Assembly: GCA_017521405.1 (NCBI GenBank)
Contig: JAFXCP010000011.1
Location: forward strand, 1 to 64,000
Direction of reading: 5' to 3'
Origin: Akkermansia sp.
GTDB taxonomy: Bacteria; Verrucomicrobiota; Verrucomicrobiia; Verrucomicrobiales; Akkermansiaceae
Length of the DNA stretch: 64,000 bases
Each line of letters begins with the position of its first letter. Position 1 is the stretch's first letter. Made by a program: the position numbers and the translations under genes. A model generated the notes under the pieces. That model worked only from the letters and a program-made list of their open reading frames with translations. It searched no databases and had not been told where the DNA came from. This document shows positions 25,361 through 34,200 of the stretch, in pieces.

Positions 25361-27534
25361 CAGGATTTAATGTTAAGAGCCTCGTAGGCCAGCATTTGGC
25401 AGCCTTTCAAGTCCATCTTGCCGGTGGGAAGAGCGGGAATAGCCTCCACGGGGATAATTTCTCGCGGAGCCCAAAGGCGCGGTATACCCTGCTCCACCAA
25501 GTGAGTCTTAATCTCCTCCAGCACGGCGGAAAGCTGCCCCTGATGCACGGCAGAAAGCAGCACAAGAGCCTCCCCCTTAGCCTCATCCGGCACTCCCATC
25601 ACCGCCACGGCACGCCCCGTGAATCCCGGCGGCAGCTCCACAAAACCCTCGATGGCATTTTCCACCACCTCGTGGGGCACCATTTCGCCGCCAATCTTAG
25701 AGAAGCGAGAGCGGCGGCCACCCAGTTTCAGGAAGCCATTGAGGTCCACACTTCCCAAATCACCCGTTTTGAACCAGCCATCCCGGAAAATACCCTCGTT
25801 GAGGTCTTCGCGGCCGATATACCCCTTGAACACATTGACACCTTTGAGCCAAATCATCCCCTGCTCCGACAAAGGCAAAGAGCAAGTCTCATCATCCGGG
25901 TCCGTAATGCGTACAGCCAAACCGGGCAGCACCTGTCCAATGGTACCGAACTCTTGGGAGGGTACAAAGTACGGCTGCTCCTCCGTGGGGCCTTTTTGTT
26001 CCAAATTCACACCCACAATGGGGGTCGTCTCCGTAAGGCCGTAGCCCTCCAGCAAGCACACATTGCATTTCTCGCGGAACTCATCGTACAGCACCTTCTG
26101 CATCTTCTCCGCCCCTACCACGAAATACTTAACACTATCGTACGTATGGGCACCGGCGCGGCGCAGCATACTGCGCGCAAAAGTGGGCGTAGAAACGGCA
26201 ATGGCGCACTTGTGCTTCTCAATCAGCTCATTCAGATTCTTCGCATCCAGCGGGGAGGGGTACGTCACCATCGAGAAACCATACACCAACGGCAGGAAAG
26301 TAGTAACCGTCAACCCGAAACTATGGAAAATGGGCAGAGAACAAAGAATGGGGCTTCCCACAGGCACCCATGCGCGGCAAAGCAGCTGCGCCATATTCGC
26401 CGTCAGCATGCGGTGAGTAAGGCTCACGCCCTTAGGCTCCCCGGAAGAACCGGAAGTAAACAGCAAAGCAGCCTCATCATCCCCACAGCGCTTATCTAAA
26501 TCAAACGTCTTGGCCACCAGCGGCATGGGTGCCACCTTGGCAAAAGCCACCCAAGAAGCAATGCGGGGCATACCCAGCGCCTTCAGCGTCTTATCCAAAT
26601 GGATAATGGCATCCCCCTTAGGCCAGGGGAACTGGGGCAACTTACTCATAAAAGCCCGGGCGGAAACAAAATGTTTCAAACCACTTTGGCGCACAATACT
26701 TTCGAATGCGGCATCGGAGGAAGTGTAGTTAATATTCACCGGCACAATACCGGCCAGCAAGCAAGCCAAATTCGCAATAGTCCCCCCCTTCCCCGGAGGC
26801 AGCAAAATACCCAAGCGAGGTTCCTTCACATTCTTCTTCAACCAACGGGAAAGAGCCATAGCAATGCCCAGCATCTTGCCATACGGCAAGCGGGAACCAT
26901 CCAAACCATCCACCAAATCCACATTCGGATTCTTACGAATACCCTCCACCACAAGGCGTGCCAGCGATTTACCCCAGAGCGGATTAGCAGTATAATGCGG
27001 CTCCCCGGCCTCCATCCACGCCTCCAGCAAACGCTCACCCGTTTGCGGGCCGGGCTGCAACTTGGGGCGAATATCCACCACCGCCCAATCATAATCATTC
27101 TGCGTGGTGAACGCCCTCCACACATCCTGCCGGTACATACCGACCCATACCGGCACCGGGGCAATGTGCAAAGCCCCCAGCTGCATCATGAATGGTTTAG
27201 GCACATCGGAAATGCAGCCCATAATGCTATTGGGGCGGCCCGGAACAAAAATTACATCCAACCCTTCCTGCATAAGGGTAAGCAACTTCTCACGCAAATC
27301 ACGGCTGTTACTCTTGCGGAAATTAAAGCGCAGCACCTTACAGCCGGAGCCCTCAATATAAGCCATCACATCCGCAGCAGGAAGCAGGACCTCCTCCACT
27401 ATAAAGGCCACATTCTCCTTCCCGCCCAGAGCCTTTACCAAAGCGGTCAGCGTTGCCGCATCCATGCGATTGGGAATATAGAAAGAAGGCTGTGGCGTGC
27501 GATTCTCGTCACCATAAATGCGTACTGTTGCCAT
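25360..27534 (-). CDS. Acyl-activating enzyme (AMP-dependent synthetase/ligase), Aas-like
   Basis: A 724-residue protein. The C-terminal 500 residues are an ANL-family adenylating enzyme: LLFTSGSSGEPKGVSLTH (P-loop), LEGYGLTETTPIVG, WFKTGDLGSVDLNGFLKLGGR and the catalytic-lysine tail LPTGKMDLKG. The N-terminal 170 residues (FVPGRPNSIMGCI, then ALHIAPVPVWVGM) look like a shortened acyltransferase region as in Aas proteins, but no HxxxxD motif is visible. The likely role is activation of fatty acids for lipid recycling; an acyl-ACP or acyl-CoA product cannot be distinguished. The ATG at 27534 is supported by a promoter 7 bases away. Confidence 0.85.
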   Translation of the reverse strand: MATVRIYGDENRTPQPSFYIPNRMDAATLTALVKALGGKENVAFIVEEVLLPAADVMAYIEGSGCKVLRFNFRKSNSRDLREKLLTLMQEGLDVIFVPGRPNSIMGCISDVPKPFMMQLGALHIAPVPVWVGMYRQDVWRAFTTQNDYDWAVVDIRPKLQPGPQTGERLLEAWMEAGEPHYTANPLWGKSLARLVVEGIRKNPNVDLVDGLDGSRLPYGKMLGIAMALSRWLKKNVKEPRLGILLPPGKGGTIANLACLLAGIVPVNINYTSSDAAFESIVRQSGLKHFVSARAFMSKLPQFPWPKGDAIIHLDKTLKALGMPRIASWVAFAKVAPMPLVAKTFDLDKRCGDDEAALLFTSGSSGEPKGVSLTHRMLTANMAQLLCRAWVPVGSPILCSLPIFHSFGLTVTTFLPLVYGFSMVTYPSPLDAKNLNELIEKHKCAIAVSTPTFARSMLRRAGAHTYDSVKYFVVGAEKMQKVLYDEFREKCNVCLLEGYGLTETTPIVGVNLEQKGPTEEQPYFVPSQEFGTIGQVLPGLAVRITDPDDETCSLPLSEQGMIWLKGVNVFKGYIGREDLNEGIFRDGWFKTGDLGSVDLNGFLKLGGRRSRFSKIGGEMVPHEVVENAIEGFVELPPGFTGRAVAVMGVPDEAKGEALVLLSAVHQGQLSAVLEEIKTHLVEQGIPRLWAPREIIPVEAIPALPTGKMDLKGCQMLAYEALNIKS

Positions 27535-27541
27535 GCAAACT

Positions 27542-27569
27542 ATTCTAGCATATTCCAGAGCATTGTCAA
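27542..27569 (-). promoter_or_regulatory. Near-leaderless promoter of the acyl-activating enzyme-ispH operon
   Basis: On the minus strand TTGACA (27564-27569), 16 bases, TAGAAT (27542-27547), then 7 bases to the ATG at 27534. Confidence 0.75.
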
Positions 27570-27637
27570 TCTTCCAAGAAAAGAATCCCCCCACTCCGAC
27601 CACTTTGTAAAAAAATTATTTTTTTAGCATTTTTTTC

Positions 27638-27666
27638 TTGCATACTCCGGCAAGAAGGTATATACT
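27638..27666 (+). promoter_or_regulatory. Promoter of the tRNA-Phe/tRNA-Pro pair
   Basis: TTGCAT (27638-27643), 17 bases, TATACT (27661-27666), ending 40 bases before tRNA-Phe. Confidence 0.75.
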
Positions 27667-27706
27667 GCGCCCGCACCCCGTTCCAAGCGGGCTGCAAAAA
27701 GAGAAT

Positions 27707-27779
27707 GGCTCGGTAGCTCAGTTGGTAGAGCAGCGGATTGAAAATCCGCGTGTCGGCGGTTCGATCCCGTCCCGAGCCA
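27707..27779 (+). tRNA. tRNA-Phe (GAA)
   Basis: A 73-base cloverleaf: acceptor GGCTCGG/CCGAGCC, anticodon loop TTGAAAA (GAA), T loop TTCGATC, discriminator A. CCA is not encoded. Confidence 0.95.
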
Positions 27780-27828
27780 TTTATTTTTTTGCCCTGATTT
27801 CTCATTTTTGAAAAGGAATCATCGCAAT

Positions 27829-27902
27829 CGGGGCGTAGCTCAGCCTGGTAGAGCGCCAGCTTTGGGAGCTGGATGTCGCAGGTTCGAATCCTGTCGCCCC
27901 GA
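27829..27902 (+). tRNA. tRNA-Pro (TGG)
   Basis: A 74-base cloverleaf: acceptor CGGGGCG/CGCCCCG, anticodon loop TTTGGGA (TGG), T loop TTCGAAT, discriminator A. It lies 49 bases after tRNA-Phe and is probably cotranscribed with it. Confidence 0.95.
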
Positions 27903-27913
27903 GAACTGTTTGC

Positions 27914-27942
27914 TTGCTAATCGAGCTGCCATGTGTTAGGAT
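27914..27942 (+). promoter_or_regulatory. Promoter of psd
   Basis: TTGCTA (27914-27919), 17 bases, TAGGAT (27937-27942), then 14 bases to the ATG. An AGGGAG lies 6 bases before the ATG at 27957 and serves as ribosome binding site. Confidence 0.6.
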
Positions 27943-27956
27943 ACAGGGAGAACGCT

Positions 27957-28859
27957 ATGGCACAGACTCAAGGCATCCACTATTACAACAGGTACACAGG
28001 GCAGATAGAGCAGGAAAAGGTGCTGGGAGAAGCCGCGATGCGGTGGATATATGGCACGACGCTGGGGAAGGTTAGTCTGCATGTGTTGCTTAAGAGGGCT
28101 TTTGTTTCCCGTATGATGGGCTGGCAAAAAAATACGCGCAGGAGTGCCAAGGGTCTGGCGGAATTTGTCCGCCAATATGGTATCAATATGGAGGAGGCGG
28201 CTTTGCCCTTGGAGTCTTTCCGCAGTTTTAATGAGTTTTTCTACCGGGAGTTAAAGCCAGGCGCGCGCCCGCTGTGCGCGGAGAATGAGGTGGCGCTTCC
28301 GGCAGATGGACGCCATAGCGGGTGGCAGGATGCCGCAGAGATTCGCAATGTGTTCGTTAAGGGGCAGAGTTTCGATTTGCCGGCGCTGCTGGGGAGTGCC
28401 GAATTGGCAGAGAAGTATGCCCACGGCACAATTGTACTTTCCCGGCTTTGCCCGGTGGATTACCACCGTTTCCATTTCTGCACCGGGGGTACTCCGGAGG
28501 CGGCCATCCGTATTCCCGGGCCGCTGGCGAGTGTGTCGCCATACTGTTTGCGGCAGCGGCTTTCCTGGCTGTGGACGAATAAGCGGGAGCGCACGCTCAT
28601 TCGCAATACGGCGGTGGGGGATGTGGTATCTCTTGCGGTGGGAGCCACGGGCGTGGGGGCTATTTTCCAGACTTATGCGCCCGGCTGTCCCATGAGCAAG
28701 GGGGATGAGCAGGGTTACTTTGCCTTTGGCGGTTCTACGGTGATGACGTTTTTTGAACCCGGGCGAGTGCAGCTGGCGGCAGATATTCTGGAAAATACGG
28801 CTCGCTGCACGGAGACTTATGCACACATGGGGGATACGCTAGGCAGCATTATTCGCTAA
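27957..28859 (+). CDS. psd: Phosphatidylserine decarboxylase proenzyme
   Basis: A 300-residue inner-membrane enzyme converting phosphatidylserine to phosphatidylethanolamine. The self-cleavage site that creates the pyruvoyl group is GGST in GYFAFGGSTVM (about 257-267), the counterpart of the usual LGST. Other conserved stretches are FNEFFYRELKPGARP, ADGR (about residue 120) and CPVDYHRFHF. The start at MAQTQG is supported by the promoter and an AGGGAG six bases upstream. The end overlaps the convergent uracil-glycosylase gene by 4 bases. Confidence 0.93.
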   Translation: MAQTQGIHYYNRYTGQIEQEKVLGEAAMRWIYGTTLGKVSLHVLLKRAFVSRMMGWQKNTRRSAKGLAEFVRQYGINMEEAALPLESFRSFNEFFYRELKPGARPLCAENEVALPADGRHSGWQDAAEIRNVFVKGQSFDLPALLGSAELAEKYAHGTIVLSRLCPVDYHRFHFCTGGTPEAAIRIPGPLASVSPYCLRQRLSWLWTNKRERTLIRNTAVGDVVSLAVGATGVGAIFQTYAPGCPMSKGDEQGYFAFGGSTVMTFFEPGRVQLAADILENTARCTETYAHMGDTLGSIIR

Positions 28860-29608
28860 GCAAGCGGCGGTAATGGCAGGTTTGCACGGGTGAGGATTTC
28901 CAGTACCTGCCGGCGGGGGCGCTCCGGCCAGTGTTTGTTCGCCACCGGGCTGGCCGGGCTGGGGTGCAGGATGGTGCCCAGTACGAATTCTCGCTCCGGC
29001 AGTGCGGCGGCGGCTGTTTGCAGCTGTTGCAGGGCATATGCTCCCACTCCCACCAAACAGCGTGGTTGCAGTACTTCAATCAATCGCACGAGATGGCGCT
29101 GGCAGGCGGCATCGATGCGCGCTACTTGCTCTTTGGGCAGTTGAGTGGGGGTGATGTTTGCCCCGCTCTCTCCCATCCAGATGAGGGGGCAATAGTTCGC
29201 CACGTACGCGTGGGCAAAAAACTGCTCTGCTGTGCCGTACAGCTCTTCGAAGAGTCCCCAAAGGCGGCGTCCGCTCACCTCCGAACGAGGGCAGGAAAAG
29301 CCCTGCACCGGGCGTTTGGGGTGTGTGGCGGGGGGGGCTCCCACGGAGGCAGCAATTCCCATCCAGAGTGTTACTGCGGCAATTTCTCCAAAGGGTACGC
29401 CGGTTTGCGCCATGCCGAAGGGGCCCGGATTCATCCCCAGGTACAGTACATCTTTTTGCCCGGAGCCAAAGCGCTGTATATAGGCTTCGTGCCCTGCCCA
29501 TGCGTAGTCCAGCGGGTTATAGGTATAAGCCACAGGGTCTGCAAAATCAAGGGCATCCATTTCTGCGCTCAGGGTTTTGGCGGCGGCAATCAACTCTGTT
29601 CTCTGCAT
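28856..29608 (-). CDS. SMUG1-type single-strand-selective uracil-DNA glycosylase
   Basis: A 250-residue protein of the SMUG family, which removes uracil and oxidised pyrimidines from DNA in base-excision repair. The catalytic/binding stretch GMNPGPFGMAQTGVPFG (about residues 58-74) matches the SMUG1 motif I, and the C-terminal HPSPASPVANKHW motif is the counterpart of HPSPRNPQANKGW with the catalytic His. It has the size of SMUG1 and lacks the cysteine cluster of family-4 enzymes. Its promoter leaves only 6 bases to the ATG at 29608. It is divergent from parA. Confidence 0.92.
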   Translation of the reverse strand: MQRTELIAAAKTLSAEMDALDFADPVAYTYNPLDYAWAGHEAYIQRFGSGQKDVLYLGMNPGPFGMAQTGVPFGEIAAVTLWMGIAASVGAPPATHPKRPVQGFSCPRSEVSGRRLWGLFEELYGTAEQFFAHAYVANYCPLIWMGESGANITPTQLPKEQVARIDAACQRHLVRLIEVLQPRCLVGVGAYALQQLQTAAAALPEREFVLGTILHPSPASPVANKHWPERPRRQVLEILTRANLPLPPLA

Positions 29609-29614
29609 GGCGGA

Positions 29615-29643
29615 AGCATAGCACACTTCTCCGTGTCTGCCAA
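29615..29643 (-). promoter_or_regulatory. Near-leaderless promoter of the SMUG-type gene
   Basis: On the minus strand TTGGCA (29638-29643), 17 bases, TATGCT (29615-29620), then 6 bases to the ATG at 29608. Confidence 0.6.
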
Positions 29644-29654
29644 CAAAATACGGC

Positions 29655-29683
29655 TTGATATATGGAACTTCATCGGGTAAAAT
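29655..29683 (+). promoter_or_regulatory. Near-leaderless promoter of parA
   Basis: TTGATA (29655-29660), 17 bases, TAAAAT (29678-29683), then 7 bases to a GTG at 29691. This decides the start as GTG at 29691, because the in-frame TTG at 29655 is the -35 box itself. Confidence 0.7.
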
Positions 29684-29690
29684 CCCCCGC

Positions 29691-30458
29691 GTGAAAGTCA
29701 TCGCCATCGCCAACCAGAAAGGGGGCGTGGGTAAAACCACCACCGCCGTCAACCTCTCTGCCGCTCTGGCAGCACGCGGTAAGCGTGTGCTGCTTATTGA
29801 CATGGATTCGCAAGCCAATGCCAGTGCCACTCTCGGCGTGGAGGCGGAGTGCGAGGGCAGTCTGTACCCGGCCTTGCTGGGGCAAAAACTGCTGGAGGAT
29901 CTCATCCGCCCGGCACACCGCCGCAATCTTTCCATCATTCCGGCACATATGGACCTCTCCGGCGTGGAGGTGGAGCTTACTGTGAATGGCACGCATCTTT
30001 CCTGCATGCGCGATGCCATGGCCGGCCTGCGCGATAGTGATTTTTACGACTATGTTTTTCTGGATACGCCGCCTTCCTTGGGTGTGTTGATGACATCTGC
30101 GCTCTGTGCTTGCGATGAGGTGCTGACTCCCATGCAGTGCGAGTTCCTCAGCTTGGATGGTCTTTCCAAAATCCTTTACGTCATGGAGCAGATTCGGACC
30201 AGCGGTGCCAATCCCAATTTGCGGCATGAGGGTGTACTCATGACCATGTACAACAACACGAAATTGGCTAACGAGGTTATTTCCCAGGTGCGAGCCAATT
30301 TGCCGGATAAGATGTACAGCACCATCATTCCCCGTTCCGTCCGCGTGGGGGAGGCTCCCAGCTTTTGCAAGACCATCATGGAGCATGATCCTTACGGCAC
30401 AGCCTCTTTGGCTTACCAAAATGCCGCCAAGGAATTCATCTCTCGCCACCGCCGCTAA
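29691..30458 (+). CDS. parA: ParA/Soj-family ATPase
   Basis: A 255-residue deviant-Walker ATPase. The P-loop is KGGVGKTTTAVNLSAAL (residues 9-25, with both the signature and P-loop lysines), Walker A-prime is LLIDMDSQANAS, and Walker B is VFLDTPPSLG. The family partitions chromosomes or plasmids with ParB. No parB gene follows; instead comF lies 26 bases downstream, so a chromosomal Soj-type role is likely but the partner must be elsewhere. Start GTG at 29691 was chosen from the promoter position and because homology starts at MKVIAIANQKGG. Confidence 0.9.
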   Translation: MKVIAIANQKGGVGKTTTAVNLSAALAARGKRVLLIDMDSQANASATLGVEAECEGSLYPALLGQKLLEDLIRPAHRRNLSIIPAHMDLSGVEVELTVNGTHLSCMRDAMAGLRDSDFYDYVFLDTPPSLGVLMTSALCACDEVLTPMQCEFLSLDGLSKILYVMEQIRTSGANPNLRHEGVLMTMYNNTKLANEVISQVRANLPDKMYSTIIPRSVRVGEAPSFCKTIMEHDPYGTASLAYQNAAKEFISRHRR

Positions 30459-30484
30459 AGCTCGTACGCTATTGCCGCCCGGCC

Positions 30485-31198
30485 ATGCTCAGCTGGTTGT
30501 TCCCGAACACCTGCGAACTGTGTGGCAAAACAGGCAGCAGCACACTTTGCAGAGAGTGCCGCGCCGCGCTTCCACGCATTCCGCGGCCCATATGCCTGTA
30601 CTGCGGTGCCGGCATACCGGGGGCATGGCAGTACCCACACCACTGCCCGCAATGCGCCAGCAAACCACGGCCTTTTTCCTTTGCGCGCCAACTGCTGAGT
30701 CGTAATGAGCAAAGCATGCACCTTGTCCATGCTCTCAAATACCATCAGGCTCGGCATTTAGCGCGACCCTTGGCGGAGATGTTGCTTTCCCTGTGGGCGG
30801 AAACTCCCCAACTTCGGGATTTAAGTTCTCCGGTACTGGTTCCCGTTCCCATTGCCCGCAAACGCCTTTTCCGGCGCGGCTACAACCAAAGCGAGGAGCT
30901 GGGCATCTTTTTGGGAAAAGAGCTGGGAATACCTCTTCTCCAGCCCCTGCTCCGCTGTCCTACCGAGGCGGAATCCCAAACTTACCTCAATGCGAGGGAA
31001 CGCCAGAAAAATGCTTACAAAGCATACCGCCTGAAACCCGAATATGCCCAAGGTAAGCGAGTTCTCCCACCAAATATTATCTTGCTGGACGATGTATTTA
31101 CCACCGGTTCCACCGTACGAGCCTGTGCCCACCAGCTACGCAAGATTCCCGGGGTGCACACGATTGGTGTTGTCACTCTCCTGAGAGCGGATAAATAA
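30485..31198 (+). CDS. comF: ComF family phosphoribosyltransferase-like protein
   Basis: A 237-residue ComF-type protein. The N-terminal zinc-binding region has Cys pairs (CELCGKTG, LCRECR, CLYCGAG, CPQC) in the first 60 residues. The PRTase part has PVPIARKRLFRRGYNQSEELG and the PRPP loop ILLDDVFTTGSTV (about 198-210). ComF proteins are needed for DNA uptake in naturally competent bacteria and appear to act with PriA; in many genomes their role is not tested. Likely cotranscribed with parA. Confidence 0.9.
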   Translation: MLSWLFPNTCELCGKTGSSTLCRECRAALPRIPRPICLYCGAGIPGAWQYPHHCPQCASKPRPFSFARQLLSRNEQSMHLVHALKYHQARHLARPLAEMLLSLWAETPQLRDLSSPVLVPVPIARKRLFRRGYNQSEELGIFLGKELGIPLLQPLLRCPTEAESQTYLNARERQKNAYKAYRLKPEYAQGKRVLPPNIILLDDVFTTGSTVRACAHQLRKIPGVHTIGVVTLLRADK

Positions 31199-31228
31199 TC
31201 CGCCCTCTTCCCTCTCGAGCAAAGAGAG

Positions 31229-31256
31229 CCCCCATGGTACTCAGGCACCATGGGGG
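31229..31256. terminator. Bidirectional terminator between comF and the autotransporter gene
   Basis: CCCCCATGGT (31229-31238) pairs with ACCATGGGGG (31247-31256). The flanking runs are not strongly T-rich on either strand. Confidence 0.6.
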
Positions 31257-31281
31257 ATGATTCAAATGGACTGAGGGAAAC

Positions 31282-34200
31282 TCAGAAGTTAATTCTATAA
31301 CCCACCGTGGCGTTCGCATTCGTGTAGCCGGAGCGAAGCTCAGCAGATACATCCATGAAGATGGAGCCGCTTTCCATCCCCATGGGGATGGTGAGTCCGG
31401 CACCAAGTTCCACGCCCAGCACGCTGGATTCGGAGCCTTCCACAGTGGCAGTGGTGTTGCCATTTACCAGCCCCACGGTGCTATCCGCACTGCGGTCGCC
31501 GGCATCGGCCTTCAGCATGGCACGCAGCTCCAGAATGGAAGAGCGGTTGTACACGCTCTCGCCCACCACAGCCTGCAAGCGGGCACCAAGGCCGGCGGTA
31601 ACGGTGGTTACATCCTGACTATCTACGGCAAGGGCTGCATCGCTGCCGCTTTCGGCGTAGCCATCCATGGAAACGTAGCGCAAGGCCACATTAAAGATGG
31701 GCTGGAAGCAGGCGGAAGCATCCTCGTTCATGGCGATGACGCGACCTACTTCGTACATGGCGCCGAAGGAGAAGCCGGTTGTATCCCCCTGTACGGTGTA
31801 AGAGGCGTTGCCCAGTTGCACTGTACGCTTAATGTCCGTATCCGCCAAACCAGCAGTCATAACGAAGGTGTGCGTCCATGCACTGGCGGCATAGCGAGCA
31901 AAGGCGGATACGTAGTAGGTGTTCACATCGCCTTCGGCACGGTCCGGACCCTGCACCTTGTAATCACCATACATGGCCGTAAGAGCCAAACCGGCGCAGA
32001 ATTCGGGGGTAATATCGACATCGAAGCCGACGGTACCGCCCCAGCTGGTCATCTCGTAACCGGAGGTGGAGCTGTTTTCCGCGTCCAGTTCTGCGAAATC
32101 GCCTTCTGCATTAATCCAGGCGTTCAGGTAGGGCAAGTCCTCGTTCCATACGGTCTGGTCCACGCCCATGGTGGTGGTACGGTTGCGAATGGCTCGCATC
32201 TGGCGTTCCAAATCATTGGAAACAGCCATACCCAGTGCTGCAGTGGAGGCACCGGCCAAGGCTGCGGCAGCAGTGTCCGATACGGCACCGTTATCCACAG
32301 CCGTCAGAGCGGAGGCCAAGTCGGCATATTCTGCGGCGTTGCCCTGAGGATTCAGCGTATTAAAAGCATCCTGCAACAGGGCTGCACCGGCGGCACCATT
32401 GTTGGTGGTAACCTGCACGGCATTGGTTACGTATGAGTTATTACGCACCAGCTTAAGCACGCCGTCCTCGGCCACAACATCGGAGTAGTACTTAGCGAAG
32501 GCGGCGGAGTCGAACTGTACGTCCAGTGCCCCCACGGAGTCGATTGTGGCATAGCCAAGGGTATCCGGCACATTTTCCAGCACCATGGAATCAGCAGGCA
32601 CGCCGGTGGTAACGTATACGGTTGTGCCATCCAGTCGCAGTGTTTCACCCGTAATCAATTCCGCAGCACCGGAGGCAAGCTCCTCCGGCGACATCTGAAT
32701 CTCCAGTGAACCGCCATGCATGGAGGAGGCCTCCAGCAGGTTGAGTGCCACGCCTGCCGGGCGATCCAGCACCACGTTCACATTATCAGTATCAATCTTC
32801 TGGATGTCCCGGTACTGGGTAGCGACCTGCGGGGTCACCACGGCAGCAGAGTCCATGGCAAGAATGACCATACCACCGGTGCCGGTAATCGATAAACCGG
32901 CGGAGGGGGCTAAGGTTTGCGTGCCGCCCAGCATGTGCACCGTAGCATCATCGTATGTACCCTTGTAGTAACCGCCGTTACCCGTCACAGAAACAGTGCC
33001 GCCCAGTACAGCAGCGGAGGAGCCCTCCAAGCGGCTCACCTCCAGTGTGGCTGTATCATCCACTACCAGTTTGCCGGATTCGATGCTCACGCTATCGGCT
33101 GTAAGAGAGCCATCCGTCAGCGTCGTGGTATTGAGTTGGGTAAGGTCATCTGCATTCGTATTGACGAGGAGCGTGCCGACTGTTTGGTCCCCCCCCATGC
33201 TGACGGAGGAATCCGCAGCCGTTACGAATACGGCTTCGCCATCAGCAGCAGGAGTTTCCCCGCCGGACCACATGGTATCATCTGCCCAAGAGCCAACGCC
33301 ACCTGCATAGCCATTCTTTGTGCCGGAGGTGACAAGGCTGAGGACCGTACCGGTCTCGTTCCACTGCAAATCGTAACGGAGGGTACCATCGTTAGAAATA
33401 ATGCCGTTTGCCTGACCATTGAGAGTCAGGGTAATATCCGAGGCGTTCGCAGCCAGGGTAATGAGGTCGCGGCTACCCTTCTCCGTACCGAGAGTAAGCG
33501 CAATATCCAACCCTGTGGAGGAGAGGCTATCTGCGGTGATGGAGGCAGCATCGCCCATGGTGAGGGAACCATTCAGCGCCAGCGCTCCGGCCTGCAGCGT
33601 GGAAGCCAAGGTCAAATCCACTGCTGTAAGGGACGCCACCGTGCTGTCCCCATTCAAAGTAAGAGCGCCATTGGCGTTAATGCTGCTATCGGCAGCACCT
33701 GTCAACGTGGTCACCGTTGTGGTGCCATCCAGCACCACGGCGGTACCCTCCGTTACCGAAAGAGAAGTGGCAGAAATATCCTTAGAAACAGTTACCGTAG
33801 CAGGGGAGTCCATGGCACTGTCATCCAGAGTTACATGGAATTCGCCTTGTCCTGTTTGGCTCAGGCTTACGTTGATAGCGGAGGAGCCGCTAAAGGTCAC
33901 ATAAGTTTCCACCTTCCTGCTGCCGCTCGTGGCAGAATTCGCGGCATGCACCAACGCTCCCGTCCAGCCGGAGACATCGCCGTTAAAGATGAGCGTTTGT
34001 TTTGTACCGCGGTAGGAGCTGCGCTTCATGGTACCCTCACCGGAAACAGAGCCGTTGAAGGTGCGAGTATCCCCGCTGTTCCCGTTATCGATGGCGAATG
34101 CGACACCATTCTCTCCGTTCGTCAGCACCAAATTAGACTCATAAACAGAGGAGCCGGTGCTAAGAAACCCGCTCACGCCGCATAATTCGACGGTCGAAGA

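Noticed and set aside
25354-27627. Plus-strand frames opposite the acyl-activating enzyme gene.
   Set aside because: The minus-strand gene has all adenylation motifs; the antisense frames show only biased composition.
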